10,891 bases of DNA, taken from the NCBI GenBank assembly GCA_027012915.1, contig JALUYN010000424.1, positions 1 to 10,891 of the forward strand, read 5' to 3'. This document shows positions 1 to 6,239 of the stretch, in pieces; position 1 is the first letter of the stretch, and every line of letters begins with the position of its first letter. Made by a program: the position numbers and the translations under genes. The notes beneath the pieces are model-generated. The model saw only the letters and a list, made by a program, of their open reading frames with translations, searched no databases and was not told where the DNA came from. This DNA comes from Cellvibrionaceae bacterium. GTDB lineage: Bacteria > Pseudomonadota > Gammaproteobacteria > Pseudomonadales > Cellvibrionaceae.

Positions 1-748
1 GTACCGTGGTATCGCTGAAGCTCTTAACGATTCCCTGCACTTTTTCGATAAAGATATTGAACCAGCGGGCCAGATCGCCAATCTCATCATTGGTGCTAAC
101 TACCAATCTTTGAGTAAGGTCGCCCTCCCCCTCGGCTATATCTTGCAGTGCTGACACTACTTCATTCACCGGTTTAACAATGGCTCTCTGAATAAACAAC
201 GCCAGAAATACCGACAACAATACCGACGCCAGAGTAATCAGTACCGCAGCCTTGGTGATGTCGGCACTAGCTTCATCAAGCTCAGTCAGATCTACCCGAA
301 TATAGATAGTACCAACCGGCGCGCCATTATCTTTTATAGCGTGACTGATCTCCAGATAATCATCCGTAAAACGCTGCCCATCCGCTTGCCTGGTGGAGGG
401 AAAACCGCTGGGTATTTTGGGCTCCACATCACCGGGGGAGCTGCGGCGATAACTGGCAAACAGATTACCCTCAGGACCGTAGACCACAGCACCAATAATT
501 TTCTCGTTGGCACTAAAGGTTCGCAATGCTTCCATGGCGGTATCTACATCGTCAAAAGCGAGTGCACCGCGGACGTTGCCGCCAACAACCTCGGTAAGTA
601 CTTTGCTCTCGCGAGTCATGGCTTCGGAAATTCTGGAATCCTGTAGAGAAACATAAATGACGCTTGCCAGAATAACTGAAAGAGCACTAGCGAGAACGAC
701 CCCTATAAGAATTTTCCAGCGCAGCGTTAACATATTGTGGAATTGCAT
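1..748 (-). CDS. Methyl-accepting chemotaxis protein, N-terminal part (CHASE8 sensor, HAMP); runs off the window
   Basis: Membrane chemoreceptor that would pass a periplasmic signal to the CheA/CheW array. The visible 249 residues hold a short cytoplasmic start, a first membrane helix (about 11-35), a periplasmic sensor region (about 36-160), a second membrane helix (about 166-188) and a HAMP linker (about 187-240). The sensor contains GALAFDD and a downstream hydrophobic strand pattern ending in FASY, as in CHASE8 domains. The HAMP end, with DEIGDLARWFNIFIEKVQGIV, is the form typical of chemoreceptors rather than histidine kinases or GGDEF proteins. The signalling coiled coil should follow beyond base 1 but is not visible, so an output domain of another kind cannot be strictly excluded. 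The ATG at 748 has AAGGGG about 12 bases upstream; the in-frame ATG at 733 has no ribosome site. The ligand is unknown. Confidence 0.85.
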   Translation of the reverse strand, partial: MQFHNMLTLRWKILIGVVLASALSVILASVIYVSLQDSRISEAMTRESKVLTEVVGGNVRGALAFDDVDTAMEALRTFSANEKIIGAVVYGPEGNLFASYRRSSPGDVEPKIPSGFPSTRQADGQRFTDDYLEISHAIKDNGAPVGTIYIRVDLTELDEASADITKAAVLITLASVLLSVFLALFIQRAIVKPVNEVVSALQDIAEGEGDLTQRLVVSTNDEIGDLARWFNIFIEKVQGIVKSFSDTTV

Positions 749-851
749 AACGGCTTCTTACCCCTTGCGAAGAACCTGCTAAATTCAAAATCAATATTTC
801 GAAAACGAAACACCGTTCTTTGCGTCGGCATACTTCGTGTGAACTTAAATT

Positions 852-1145
852 CTATTTCTTCTTGAGCGATTTAAACTCTTTGATCCGCGCATTAAAATCC
901 GCACTGATATCCTGCATGGCATCCACCATGCCATTGTACTTCGCAGTATTCTTTTCGCATTTTAGATATTCTTCACCTGCTGCAACGTACTTCTTAACAG
1001 CTTTCTGCGCTTTGACCATTTCAGCCAATACAGCCGTCTGAGGATCTGGGAGCGTTGGAGCCTCAGGTGCGGAACATGCCCAACCGGCAGATGAGAACAA
1101 TAGAGAAGAAAGAAAGATCACATTAACAGCATGAGTCTTCTTCAT
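852..1145 (-). CDS. Small exported protein of unknown function, helical, two cysteines
   Basis: I do not recognise a named family. The 97-residue product begins MKKTHAVNVIFLSSLLFSSA and has a typical Sec signal peptide, probably cut after GWA (residue 23). The sequence before the first mature cysteine (GWAC) fits a lipobox poorly, so a soluble periplasmic protein is more likely than a lipoprotein. The mature part is a Pro-rich linker followed by a charged, Ala/Lys/Glu-rich helical region, ending in a lysine-rich tail. Cys24 and Cys63 could form a disulfide. The ATG at 1145 is chosen, but an in-frame TTG at 1151 lies 6 bases after GAGG and is a real alternative that would add two residues. It is co-directional with and 103 bases upstream of the chemoreceptor gene, so cotranscription is possible but not shown. 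Confidence 0.7.
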   Translation of the reverse strand: MKKTHAVNVIFLSSLLFSSAGWACSAPEAPTLPDPQTAVLAEMVKAQKAVKKYVAAGEEYLKCEKNTAKYNGMVDAMQDISADFNARIKEFKSLKKK

Positions 1146-1540
1146 ATTCAATGACAGCCTCGTGTTCAGTGGTGGTTATTGTTATTAGTGCCTGAGTCTA
1201 CAACAAAGATTTTCAGAATCCCATAATGCCAAAATCGAGTTTGAGCAATGCTACCTTTGGGTGATTATCAATTTTTAGAACGGGGAAAATGAAACGTTTT
1301 TTCTACTGAAATCGCAAAAATTATCCGCAAAAGAAATGGACAAGAGCACATACCAAACATCGAAATCCATGAAGCACACTCCACCAAAAAACACTATAAA
1401 AATAGGTATTTTTGTCAAAACTCCTTCTCTTACAGACCCTCATCACCAGGGCTATTGAGAAGCATTAATCAACCTAACACTTCAAAAATATGTATGTCAC
1501 TTGCACTAGCTTCTGTAGTTTGAAAACCGGCAGAGTATCA

Positions 1541-1594
1541 CCCCATAATGGTTTGTCTACGCCAAAACACCACAATGGTTAGTTTCCGCCAATT
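1541..1594. repeat. Imperfect 27-bp tandem repeat, two copies
   Basis: Two adjacent units, 1541-1567 and 1568-1594, agree at about 20 of 27 positions. The best conserved parts are AATGGTT near the middle and CGCCAA near the end. Each unit carries a CCA-N3-TGG inverted motif. The spacing of 27 bases is about two and a half helical turns. The position upstream of a regulated promoter suggests paired protein-binding sites, but no regulator is identified and chance duplication is possible. Confidence 0.45.
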
Positions 1595-1772
1595 TTTCTA
1601 TTTTCTCATGGTAACTAACGAAAAGTGGTGATAAGTCGCCAAGCACAAAGCCAACTTGAAAATTAAGACACGGAACTTACCCACGTACAGAACGCCATAA
1701 ATCATCATTATCTCCCATCCAAAATAGCCGTCATTTATTCCCTGACAAACAGTGGGGCATCTCAAGTGGAAT

Positions 1773-1789
1773 CGCACCAGAGTGGCGCA
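1773..1789 (+). promoter_or_regulatory. NtrC-like enhancer site
   Basis: The sequence CGCACCAGAGTGGCGCA matches the enteric NtrC consensus TGCACCA-N3-TGGTGCA at 12 of the 14 defined bases, with correct arm spacing. Its centre is about 163 bases upstream of the start predicted from the sigma-54 element, within the usual range for enhancer-binding proteins. A weaker half-site (GCACCA at 1829-1834) lies about 55 bases further downstream. Assignment to NtrC, rather than another activator, is inference. Confidence 0.55.
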
Positions 1790-1917
1790 ACCTGCTATCA
1801 CAAACCTATCAAGCACAACCGCAACTTCGCACCAAAAAAGTAACTTTTCAAAATTCAGCGCAACCATTCTGTGCAAACATACCAAAAATCAGGCGTGCAC
1901 TTCTTTTGCTCCCAACC

Positions 1918-1933
1918 TGGCACAGCCGTTGCA
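1918..1933 (+). promoter_or_regulatory. Sigma-54 (RpoN) promoter, -24/-12 element
   Basis: TGGCACAGCCGTTGCA fits the consensus TGGCAYR-N4-TTGCW at every defined position, and the invariant GG (1919-1920) and GC (1931-1932) are separated by exactly 10 bases. Transcription should begin near 1943-1945, leaving a leader of about 40 bases before the transporter start at 1984. This predicts activator- and ATP-dependent expression of the whole transporter-kinase-cyanase unit, typically under nitrogen limitation. Confidence 0.8.
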
Positions 1934-1983
1934 AAACTCCCTTCGCCTAGTTTTTAAATCAGTTTTCTTTTAAGGGGATAACC

Positions 1984-2796
1984 ATGGCCTATATTGAACC
2001 CAATGAGTTCGTCACAAAGATGGTCGACTCAGGTGAACAGAAGTGTTACATGTCAACCAAGGACACATTTATTCGAGCCTTTATGGCCGGCGCGATTCTC
2101 GGGCTCGCCGCCGTCTTTGCGATTACAGTCGCCACCAAGACCGGCTCTCTTTTGATCGGCTCACTGCTTTTCCCGGTTGGCTTTATCATGTTGTACTTGA
2201 TGAAATTCGACCTTCTTACCGGTGTATTCACACTCGTGCCCCTGGCCTGGATCGATAAACGTCCGGGCATCACCTTTGGTCAGGTAATGCGCAATTGGGG
2301 GCTGGTATTTGTAGGGAACTTTGCCGGCGCTCTAACAACTGCGTTCATGGTTTCATTTATTCTGACCTACGGCTACGCCACTGACGGTGGTGCTATTGCC
2401 GCCAAAGTAGCAACCATCGGTGAATCACGTACCTTGGGTTACCAAGAGCACGGCTTCACTGGCTGGATGACCATTTTCATTCGCGGCATGCTGTGTAACT
2501 GGATGGTATCCATGGGTGTCGTTGGTGCGATGATTTCAACCTCGGCAGGCAGCAAAATGGCCGCAATGTGGATGCCGGTTATGCTGTTCTTCTTCATGGG
2601 CTTTGAGCACAGCATCGTAAACATGTTTCTGTTCCCATTCTCCATGATCATGGGTGGCGAGTTCACCGTCTCCGACTACCTGATCTGGAACGAAATCCCC
2701 ACTGCTCTGGGTAATCTGGTAGGCGGATTCCTGTTCGTAGGCTTGCCTCTGTATCTTACCCACGTGCGCACCAGCCCGAACCGTCAACTGGCTTAA
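1984..2796 (+). CDS. Formate/nitrite (FNT) family anion channel, FocA/NirC type
   Basis: Inner-membrane channel of the FNT family, which forms pentamers that conduct small monovalent anions such as formate, nitrite or hydrosulfide. The 270-residue length is normal. Six membrane segments are visible at about 28-52, 58-80, 104-128, 160-185, 192-219 and 238-260. FDLLTG (75-80), CNWMV (171-175) and GFEHSIVNMF (206-215) match family motifs; His209 falls at the same number as the central channel histidine of E. coli FocA. The ATG is preceded by AAGGGG at good spacing. Neighbours argue against a fermentative formate role: there is no pflB, and the gene leads a sigma-54 unit ending in cyanase. Nitrite is the conservative substrate guess, and cyanate is chemically plausible because it is a small linear monovalent anion. 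Sequence alone cannot separate these. Confidence 0.93.
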   Translation: MAYIEPNEFVTKMVDSGEQKCYMSTKDTFIRAFMAGAILGLAAVFAITVATKTGSLLIGSLLFPVGFIMLYLMKFDLLTGVFTLVPLAWIDKRPGITFGQVMRNWGLVFVGNFAGALTTAFMVSFILTYGYATDGGAIAAKVATIGESRTLGYQEHGFTGWMTIFIRGMLCNWMVSMGVVGAMISTSAGSKMAAMWMPVMLFFFMGFEHSIVNMFLFPFSMIMGGEFTVSDYLIWNEIPTALGNLVGGFLFVGLPLYLTHVRTSPNRQLA

Positions 2797-2809
2797 TCAC
2801 CGCACCGTT

Positions 2810-2839
2810 CGACAGAAATTTCGCTTGAAACCTCTGTCG
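2810..2839 (+). other. Hairpin 1 in the transporter-kinase gap
   Basis: The outer arms CGACAGA (2810-2816) and TCTGTCG (2833-2839) pair perfectly. The inner arms TTTC and GAAA pair around a GCTT loop, with a symmetric 2 by 2 internal loop between the two stems. No run of T follows, so it is not a standard intrinsic terminator. It begins 13 bases after the transporter stop codon. Confidence 0.5.
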
Positions 2840-2840
2840 T

Positions 2841-2864
2841 CCTCCGCTCCCAAGGGAGTGGAGG
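2841..2864 (+). other. Hairpin 2 in the transporter-kinase gap, strong GC-rich stem
   Basis: CCTCCGCTCCC (2841-2851) and GGGAGTGGAGG (2854-2864) form an 11-bp stem with one G-U pair in RNA, around a nominal two-base AA spacer, so the closing pair probably opens. It follows hairpin 1 after one base. There is no T tract downstream. It could block 3' exonucleases and stabilise the transporter message, or cause partial attenuation before the kinase gene. It also hides GGAG-like bases, but these are about 21 bases from the kinase start, too far to be its normal ribosome site. Confidence 0.6.
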
Positions 2865-2885
2865 CAGGTTCCCGAGATTGCCCTA

Positions 2886-4601
2886 ATGACAAAACCGCAA
2901 CTCAAACTCTCAATAAGCCAATACAGCAGCAGGGGAAGAAAACCTCTGAACCAGGATTGTATTGGTTTCCACTATCCCAAAGAGCCACTGCTTAGCACCA
3001 AAGGCTGTGCAATAGCTCTCGCTGACGGCATCAGCAGCAGCGACGTAAGCCAAAGCGCCAGCGAAACTGCTGTTAATGGCTTCCTTCACGATTACTTCAG
3101 TACATCCGAAGCCTGGTCAGTCAAAGCATCAGCGCAACGAGTTCTTCAGGCAACCAATTCCTGGCTACACGCACAAAGCGTCAACGGCCCTCATCGCTTT
3201 AACCGAGACAAGGGCTATGTCTGCACCTTTAGCGGATTGGTTATCAAATCGCACAACGCCCACTTATTGCACACGGGCGACAGCCGAATTTACCGTCTTC
3301 ATGGCAACACACTCGAACAGCTAACAGAAGACCATTGCCGCCAGCTGGATGATGGCAATACCTACCTCAGCCGAGCACTGGGTATTAATCAACAATTGGA
3401 TCTTCAATATCAAACCCTGGATCTGGAAGAAGGTGACGTATTCTTTCTAGCTACCGACGGCGTGTACGAGTTTATTGATGGTCCTGCGTTAGAGGAAATC
3501 ATTGAAACTCACGCAGATGAATTTGAGCATATATCCGAGAAAATTTGCGAGTTCGCCCTGGCCAATGGCAGCCACGATAATCTAAGCGCACAGATTATTC
3601 GAATCGACCAACTGCCTCAGCGCCAGCTTCACGAAATTCAATCGCAGGTGGAAACTCTAACGCCACCACCGCCTCTCAAAGCGCGCTCCAGTTTTGAGGG
3701 CTATTACATAGAAAGAGAAATCTATATCAGCAGTCGAAGCCATGTCTATCTCGGCATCGATAACGATACCGGCGAAAAGGCCGTCATCAAGATTCCGTCG
3801 GTAGAGATGCGCGACGATCCTCTCTACCTCGAGCGCTTTATGATGGAAGACTGGATTGCACGACGCCTGGACAACGCACATGTATTAAAGGCTGCGCCGG
3901 TGTCGCGAAAGCGCCAACATCTGTTTTTAGCCACGGAATACATCGAAGGTGACAATCTGGCGCAATGGATTCAAGACCACCCTGCACCGTCACTGGAACA
4001 AGTACGCGCCATCATCGAGCAAATCGCCAAGGGACTGCAAGCATTCCATCGACAGGAAATGGTGCATCAAGATCTGCGCCCCAACAACGTTCTTTTGGAC
4101 CGCAACGGCACCGCAAAAATAATTGATTTTGGCGCAGTACAAGTCGCGGGTATCGCCGACATTTCTCCCACCAACGACATTCAGGGAACCGCCCAATACA
4201 GCGCCCCCGAGTACTTCATTGGGGAAACGGGAAAGGCCCGGTCTGACATCTTCTCTCTGGGCGTTATTTGCTACCAAATGTTCACGGGGCAGCTACCTCT
4301 TGGTCCACGTGTCAGTAACGCTACCAATGTTAAATTGCAGCAGAAGCTTCACTACACGCCTGTTAGACAATCACGCGACGACATCCCCGAGTGGATTGAC
4401 CACGCCATCAGAAAAGCGGTAAGCGTTGACCCACGCAAACGCTACCAGGAGGTATCTGAGTTTATTGCGGATATTCGCCGCCCCAACAAAACCTTTTTGA
4501 GACAAACCAAACCACCGCTCATCGAACGCAACCCCGTCGCATTCTGGCAAACCCTGAGCGCGATCTTAATGCTGATAATCATTTATCTGCTCAGTCGCTA
4601 A
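2886..4601 (+). CDS. Bifunctional PP2C-type phosphatase / Ser/Thr protein kinase, C-terminally membrane-anchored
   Basis: A 571-residue fusion with two opposed activities. Residues about 8-240 are a PP2C phosphatase with NQD (Asp24), ADG (Asp47), GDSRIYRL (Asp132), ATDG (Asp191) and SHDN (Asp231), so its metal-binding aspartates look intact. Residues about 272-530 are a Hanks-type kinase: VIK lysine (Lys302), HQDLRPNN (catalytic Asp396, Asn401), DFG (414-416), APE (440-442) and SDIFSLG. The glycine-rich loop is degenerate (EIYISSRSHVYLG), and HRD reads HQD. A single hydrophobic helix (about 552-570) ends the protein, placing both domains on the cytoplasmic face of the inner membrane. Similar fusions are known beside nitrate-assimilation genes (for example between nirB and nasA in Pseudomonas aeruginosa). 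The ribosome site before the ATG is weak (GAG at about 9 bases), and two hairpins precede it, hinting at lower expression than its neighbours. Substrate unknown; the adjacent channel is an obvious candidate. Confidence 0.93.
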   Translation: MTKPQLKLSISQYSSRGRKPLNQDCIGFHYPKEPLLSTKGCAIALADGISSSDVSQSASETAVNGFLHDYFSTSEAWSVKASAQRVLQATNSWLHAQSVNGPHRFNRDKGYVCTFSGLVIKSHNAHLLHTGDSRIYRLHGNTLEQLTEDHCRQLDDGNTYLSRALGINQQLDLQYQTLDLEEGDVFFLATDGVYEFIDGPALEEIIETHADEFEHISEKICEFALANGSHDNLSAQIIRIDQLPQRQLHEIQSQVETLTPPPPLKARSSFEGYYIEREIYISSRSHVYLGIDNDTGEKAVIKIPSVEMRDDPLYLERFMMEDWIARRLDNAHVLKAAPVSRKRQHLFLATEYIEGDNLAQWIQDHPAPSLEQVRAIIEQIAKGLQAFHRQEMVHQDLRPNNVLLDRNGTAKIIDFGAVQVAGIADISPTNDIQGTAQYSAPEYFIGETGKARSDIFSLGVICYQMFTGQLPLGPRVSNATNVKLQQKLHYTPVRQSRDDIPEWIDHAIRKAVSVDPRKRYQEVSEFIADIRRPNKTFLRQTKPPLIERNPVAFWQTLSAILMLIIIYLLSR

Positions 4602-4646
4602 CCCAATCAAAACCAGATCAACCTCTACCCTACCAAGGAGATCATT

Positions 4647-5096
4647 ATGATCAAAAGTCGCGAAGAAGTTACTGAAATCATCATGGCCACAAAAGTTATC
4701 AAAGGAATCCAGTGGAGTGATGTTGCTACTGCGGTTGGCCACTCCAAAGAGTGGACCACCGCCGCTTGTCTTGGCCAGATGGCCATGGACAAAAATCAGG
4801 CGGAAACCGTTGGCGATATCTTTGAACTGAGTGACGAAGCCATTGCCTGGCTGCAGATTGCCCCCTATAAGGGCTCACTGCCCACTGCTGTGCCAACCGA
4901 CCCATTGATCTATCGCTGGTACGAAGTGGTGAATGTGTACGGTTCTACCATTAAAGAGCTGATTCACGAAGAGTTCGGCGATGGCATCATGAGCGCTATC
5001 GATTTTTCCATGGACATTCAGCGAGAGGAATGCCCCAAAGGAGACCGAGTTAATGTCGTGTTGTCTGGCAAGTTCTTACCCTACAAGACCTACTGA
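4647..5096 (+). CDS. cynS: Cyanase (cyanate hydratase)
   Basis: Cytoplasmic decameric enzyme that converts cyanate and bicarbonate to carbamate and CO2; the carbamate then yields ammonia, so cyanate is both detoxified and used as nitrogen. The 149 residues align along the whole length with E. coli CynS (156). An N-terminal helical domain (about 1-75) precedes the catalytic domain with PTDPLIYRWYEVV, GDGIMSAIDF and the C-terminal GKFLPYKTY. The catalytic residues correspond to Arg90, Glu93 and Ser116 (E. coli Arg96, Glu99, Ser122), with spacing kept exactly. AAGGAG lies 6 bases before the ATG, and the gene follows the kinase by 45 bases, so it is very likely in the same transcript. No cynT carbonic anhydrase and no cynR or cynABD are visible, unlike the classical arrangements. 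Confidence 0.97.
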   Translation: MIKSREEVTEIIMATKVIKGIQWSDVATAVGHSKEWTTAACLGQMAMDKNQAETVGDIFELSDEAIAWLQIAPYKGSLPTAVPTDPLIYRWYEVVNVYGSTIKELIHEEFGDGIMSAIDFSMDIQREECPKGDRVNVVLSGKFLPYKTY

Positions 5097-5136
5097 TTCA
5101 CAACTTCAAACAGTCTATTCTCTACATTCCTAATAA

Positions 5137-5170
5137 GAAGCCTCAGGATCTGAAGCATTCCTGAGGCTTC
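5137..5170. terminator. Strong hairpin between cynS and the convergent hydrolase gene; possible terminator
   Basis: The arms GAAGCCTCAGGA (5137-5148) and TCCTGAGGCTTC (5159-5170) pair perfectly over 12 bp around a 10-base loop, 40 bases past the cynS stop. In the cynS direction the stem is followed by A-rich sequence, not a T run; in the opposite direction only a weak TTATT follows. The placement fits the end of the cyanase transcript, but by sequence it may act as a 3' stabiliser or need a cofactor. Confidence 0.5.
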
Positions 5171-5267
5171 AAAAATACAAACTACCCCTCCATGTTCTAA
5201 AGTCTGGCCCGAGATGGAATCAGCGTAAAAACGCACTAACTCTGTAGTCGTAACCAAAGAGTCTCTC

Positions 5268-5421
5268 CTACCTTCTTATCACCCCATCTAACTCGATTCC
5301 AATACGAAAGAATAAACTCTGGATTTCTACACTCAGCACCCTGAGAAAAGCCACCAAGTCATCCGCGTCCTGGTCACTCAGAACACTACCGGTAGAGGCG
5401 TATAAACGATGGTAAGTGTTG
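5268..5421 (-). pseudogene. Apparent remnant of a c-type cytochrome C-terminus
   Basis: On the minus strand this stretch reads about 50 residues without a stop, beginning near YHRLYASTG and containing GSVLSDQDADDLVAFLRVLS. The LS-D/E-x-D-x-DDLVAFLRxL pattern is typical of the last helix of class I cytochrome c domains. No start codon or ribosome site, no CXXCH haem motif and no upstream cytochrome are present. Read further upstream, the frame runs out of phase through the hydrolase gene. It therefore looks like a fossil 3' end left after replacement or deletion of a cytochrome gene. Chance resemblance over a segment this short cannot be excluded. Confidence 0.4.
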
Positions 5422-6135
5422 TTACTTGTTGAGCAGCGCCAGCACCTGCTCGGTCGAGAGTACGCCATTGGCAATCATGCCGTAGTTAAGCAATGCCGCC
5501 TGATAAGCTTCTTCGCCTGGAGCGCCAACTGCGTCACTGATCATGTGAACCTCAAAACCATTTTCGATCAGCTCTCGCATATGAGAGTCTGTACAGAGAT
5601 TGGCCGCCAGGCCGCTGAGAAACACGCTTTCAATCCCGCGCTTGCGCAATTGCAAAACCAGATCGTTGGAATCGGGACCATAGACCTTGTGGGGGCTGCT
5701 GATCACGGTTTTGCCGTCGAGAATATAGGGCTTGAAGCGCTCTAGAAAGTCGGAGCCAAAAGTCTCGCCGCCGTCATCGGCAACGAAAAACAGCTTTATG
5801 TCATGCATGGTTTTCACCAGTGCGCCACGATGCTGCCACTGATGATCGTGCTCTTTATACTCATGCGGGCTCACGAACACCGGCAGTTCTGACTTCTTTG
5901 CTGCAGCAAACAATGACTCGATGTTTTTGATGGTATTGAGGCGTTCGATATTCTCCTTTACCAATGCATACGCCCCACCCTTTGGATGCAGAAAGTCGTT
6001 TTGTGGATCAGTAATCAACAACGCCGTGCGAGACAAATCCACATCGGGCAGTGATGAATCCTGAGCAGAAGTAAAAGGGGCAGCGCCCAACACAACAACC
6101 AGGGCGAAGAGCTTAAGAGCGTGAAAAATGTTCAT
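5422..6135 (-). CDS. Exported isochorismatase-family cysteine hydrolase
   Basis: A hydrolase of the isochorismatase / nicotinamidase superfamily. The 237-residue product begins with a signal peptide, probably cut after FTSA (residue 24), so it should act in the periplasm, which is unusual for this mostly cytosolic family. The catalytic triad is recognisable: Asp43 in ITDPQNDFLH, Lys150 in SSPHKVYG and Cys181 in GLAANLCTDSHMRELI; the cis-peptide region before the cysteine is conserved. Residues 187-215 carry the usual GFEVHMISDAVGA segment. Superfamily members hydrolyse amides or vinyl ethers, and the substrate here cannot be read from sequence. AGAGGA lies about 6 bases before the ATG. It is downstream of and co-directional with a Crp/Fnr regulator (gap 104 bases), and converges on cynS. 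Confidence 0.88.
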   Translation of the reverse strand: MNIFHALKLFALVVVLGAAPFTSAQDSSLPDVDLSRTALLITDPQNDFLHPKGGAYALVKENIERLNTIKNIESLFAAAKKSELPVFVSPHEYKEHDHQWQHRGALVKTMHDIKLFFVADDGGETFGSDFLERFKPYILDGKTVISSPHKVYGPDSNDLVLQLRKRGIESVFLSGLAANLCTDSHMRELIENGFEVHMISDAVGAPGEEAYQAALLNYGMIANGVLSTEQVLALLNK

Positions 6136-6168
6136 GAGGTGTCCTCTCGATATGATTCGTGTGGCACC

Positions 6169-6211
6169 ACTGTAGACAGGCAGCCATCAGCCGTAAGTGA
6201 GTCAAGTCACA
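6169..6211 (-). promoter_or_regulatory. Crp/Fnr-type operator with a possible class II promoter for the hydrolase gene
   Basis: At 6196-6211 the plus strand reads AGTGA-N6-TCACA, 9 of 10 defined bases of the CRP consensus TGTGA-N6-TCACA. On the minus strand a TACAGT (6174 down to 6169) is a fair -10 element. A start near 6162 would put the operator centre about 41.5 bases upstream, the geometry of class II activation. The start would lie about 27 bases before the ATG. The neighbouring Crp/Fnr protein or a global Crp could bind it. Confidence 0.5.
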
Positions 6212-6239
6212 CAGCCCCTGCCAACGCTGGAAGATTAAA

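Larger units (their letters stand above)
1152..1983. other. Long AT-rich non-coding region upstream of the FNT transporter
   Basis: No convincing gene is visible in these 832 bases; the open frames present have no ribosome sites and no recognisable protein pattern. The left part is rich in A and T. It holds a short perfect inverted repeat (AAAAATA-GG-TATTTTT, 1398-1413) and a weak compound hairpin (arms 1424-1429 with 1457-1462, and 1437-1440 with 1448-1451). A 27-base tandem repeat (1541-1594) follows, and then the NtrC-like site and sigma-54 promoter listed separately. A/T tracts between about 1834 and 1856 lie between enhancer and promoter and could favour DNA bending. Confidence 0.6.

Noticed and set aside
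794..818. TTTCG-AAAA-CGAAA hairpin between the small exported protein and the chemoreceptor as a terminator
   Set aside because: The stem is only 5 bp and AT-rich, with no convincing T run, so it is too weak to call.
1598..1885. Open frame of 95 codons on the minus strand in the long intergenic region
   Set aside because: No ribosome site, unusual Cys- and His-rich composition without a protein pattern, and it overlaps the NtrC-like site.
1871..1900. GTGCA ... TGCAC inverted pair as a second NtrC site
   Set aside because: The arms are about 20 bases apart, too far for a single NtrC dimer site, and too close to the promoter to be a typical enhancer.
1752..1973. Open frame of 73 codons on the plus strand covering the sigma-54 promoter
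   Set aside because: Composition looks random, there is no ribosome site, and it spans the promoter of the next gene.
1984..2796. Naming the channel focA or nirC
   Set aside because: Substrate cannot be decided from sequence; pflB and nirBD are not visible, and the cyanase context leaves nitrite and cyanate both open.
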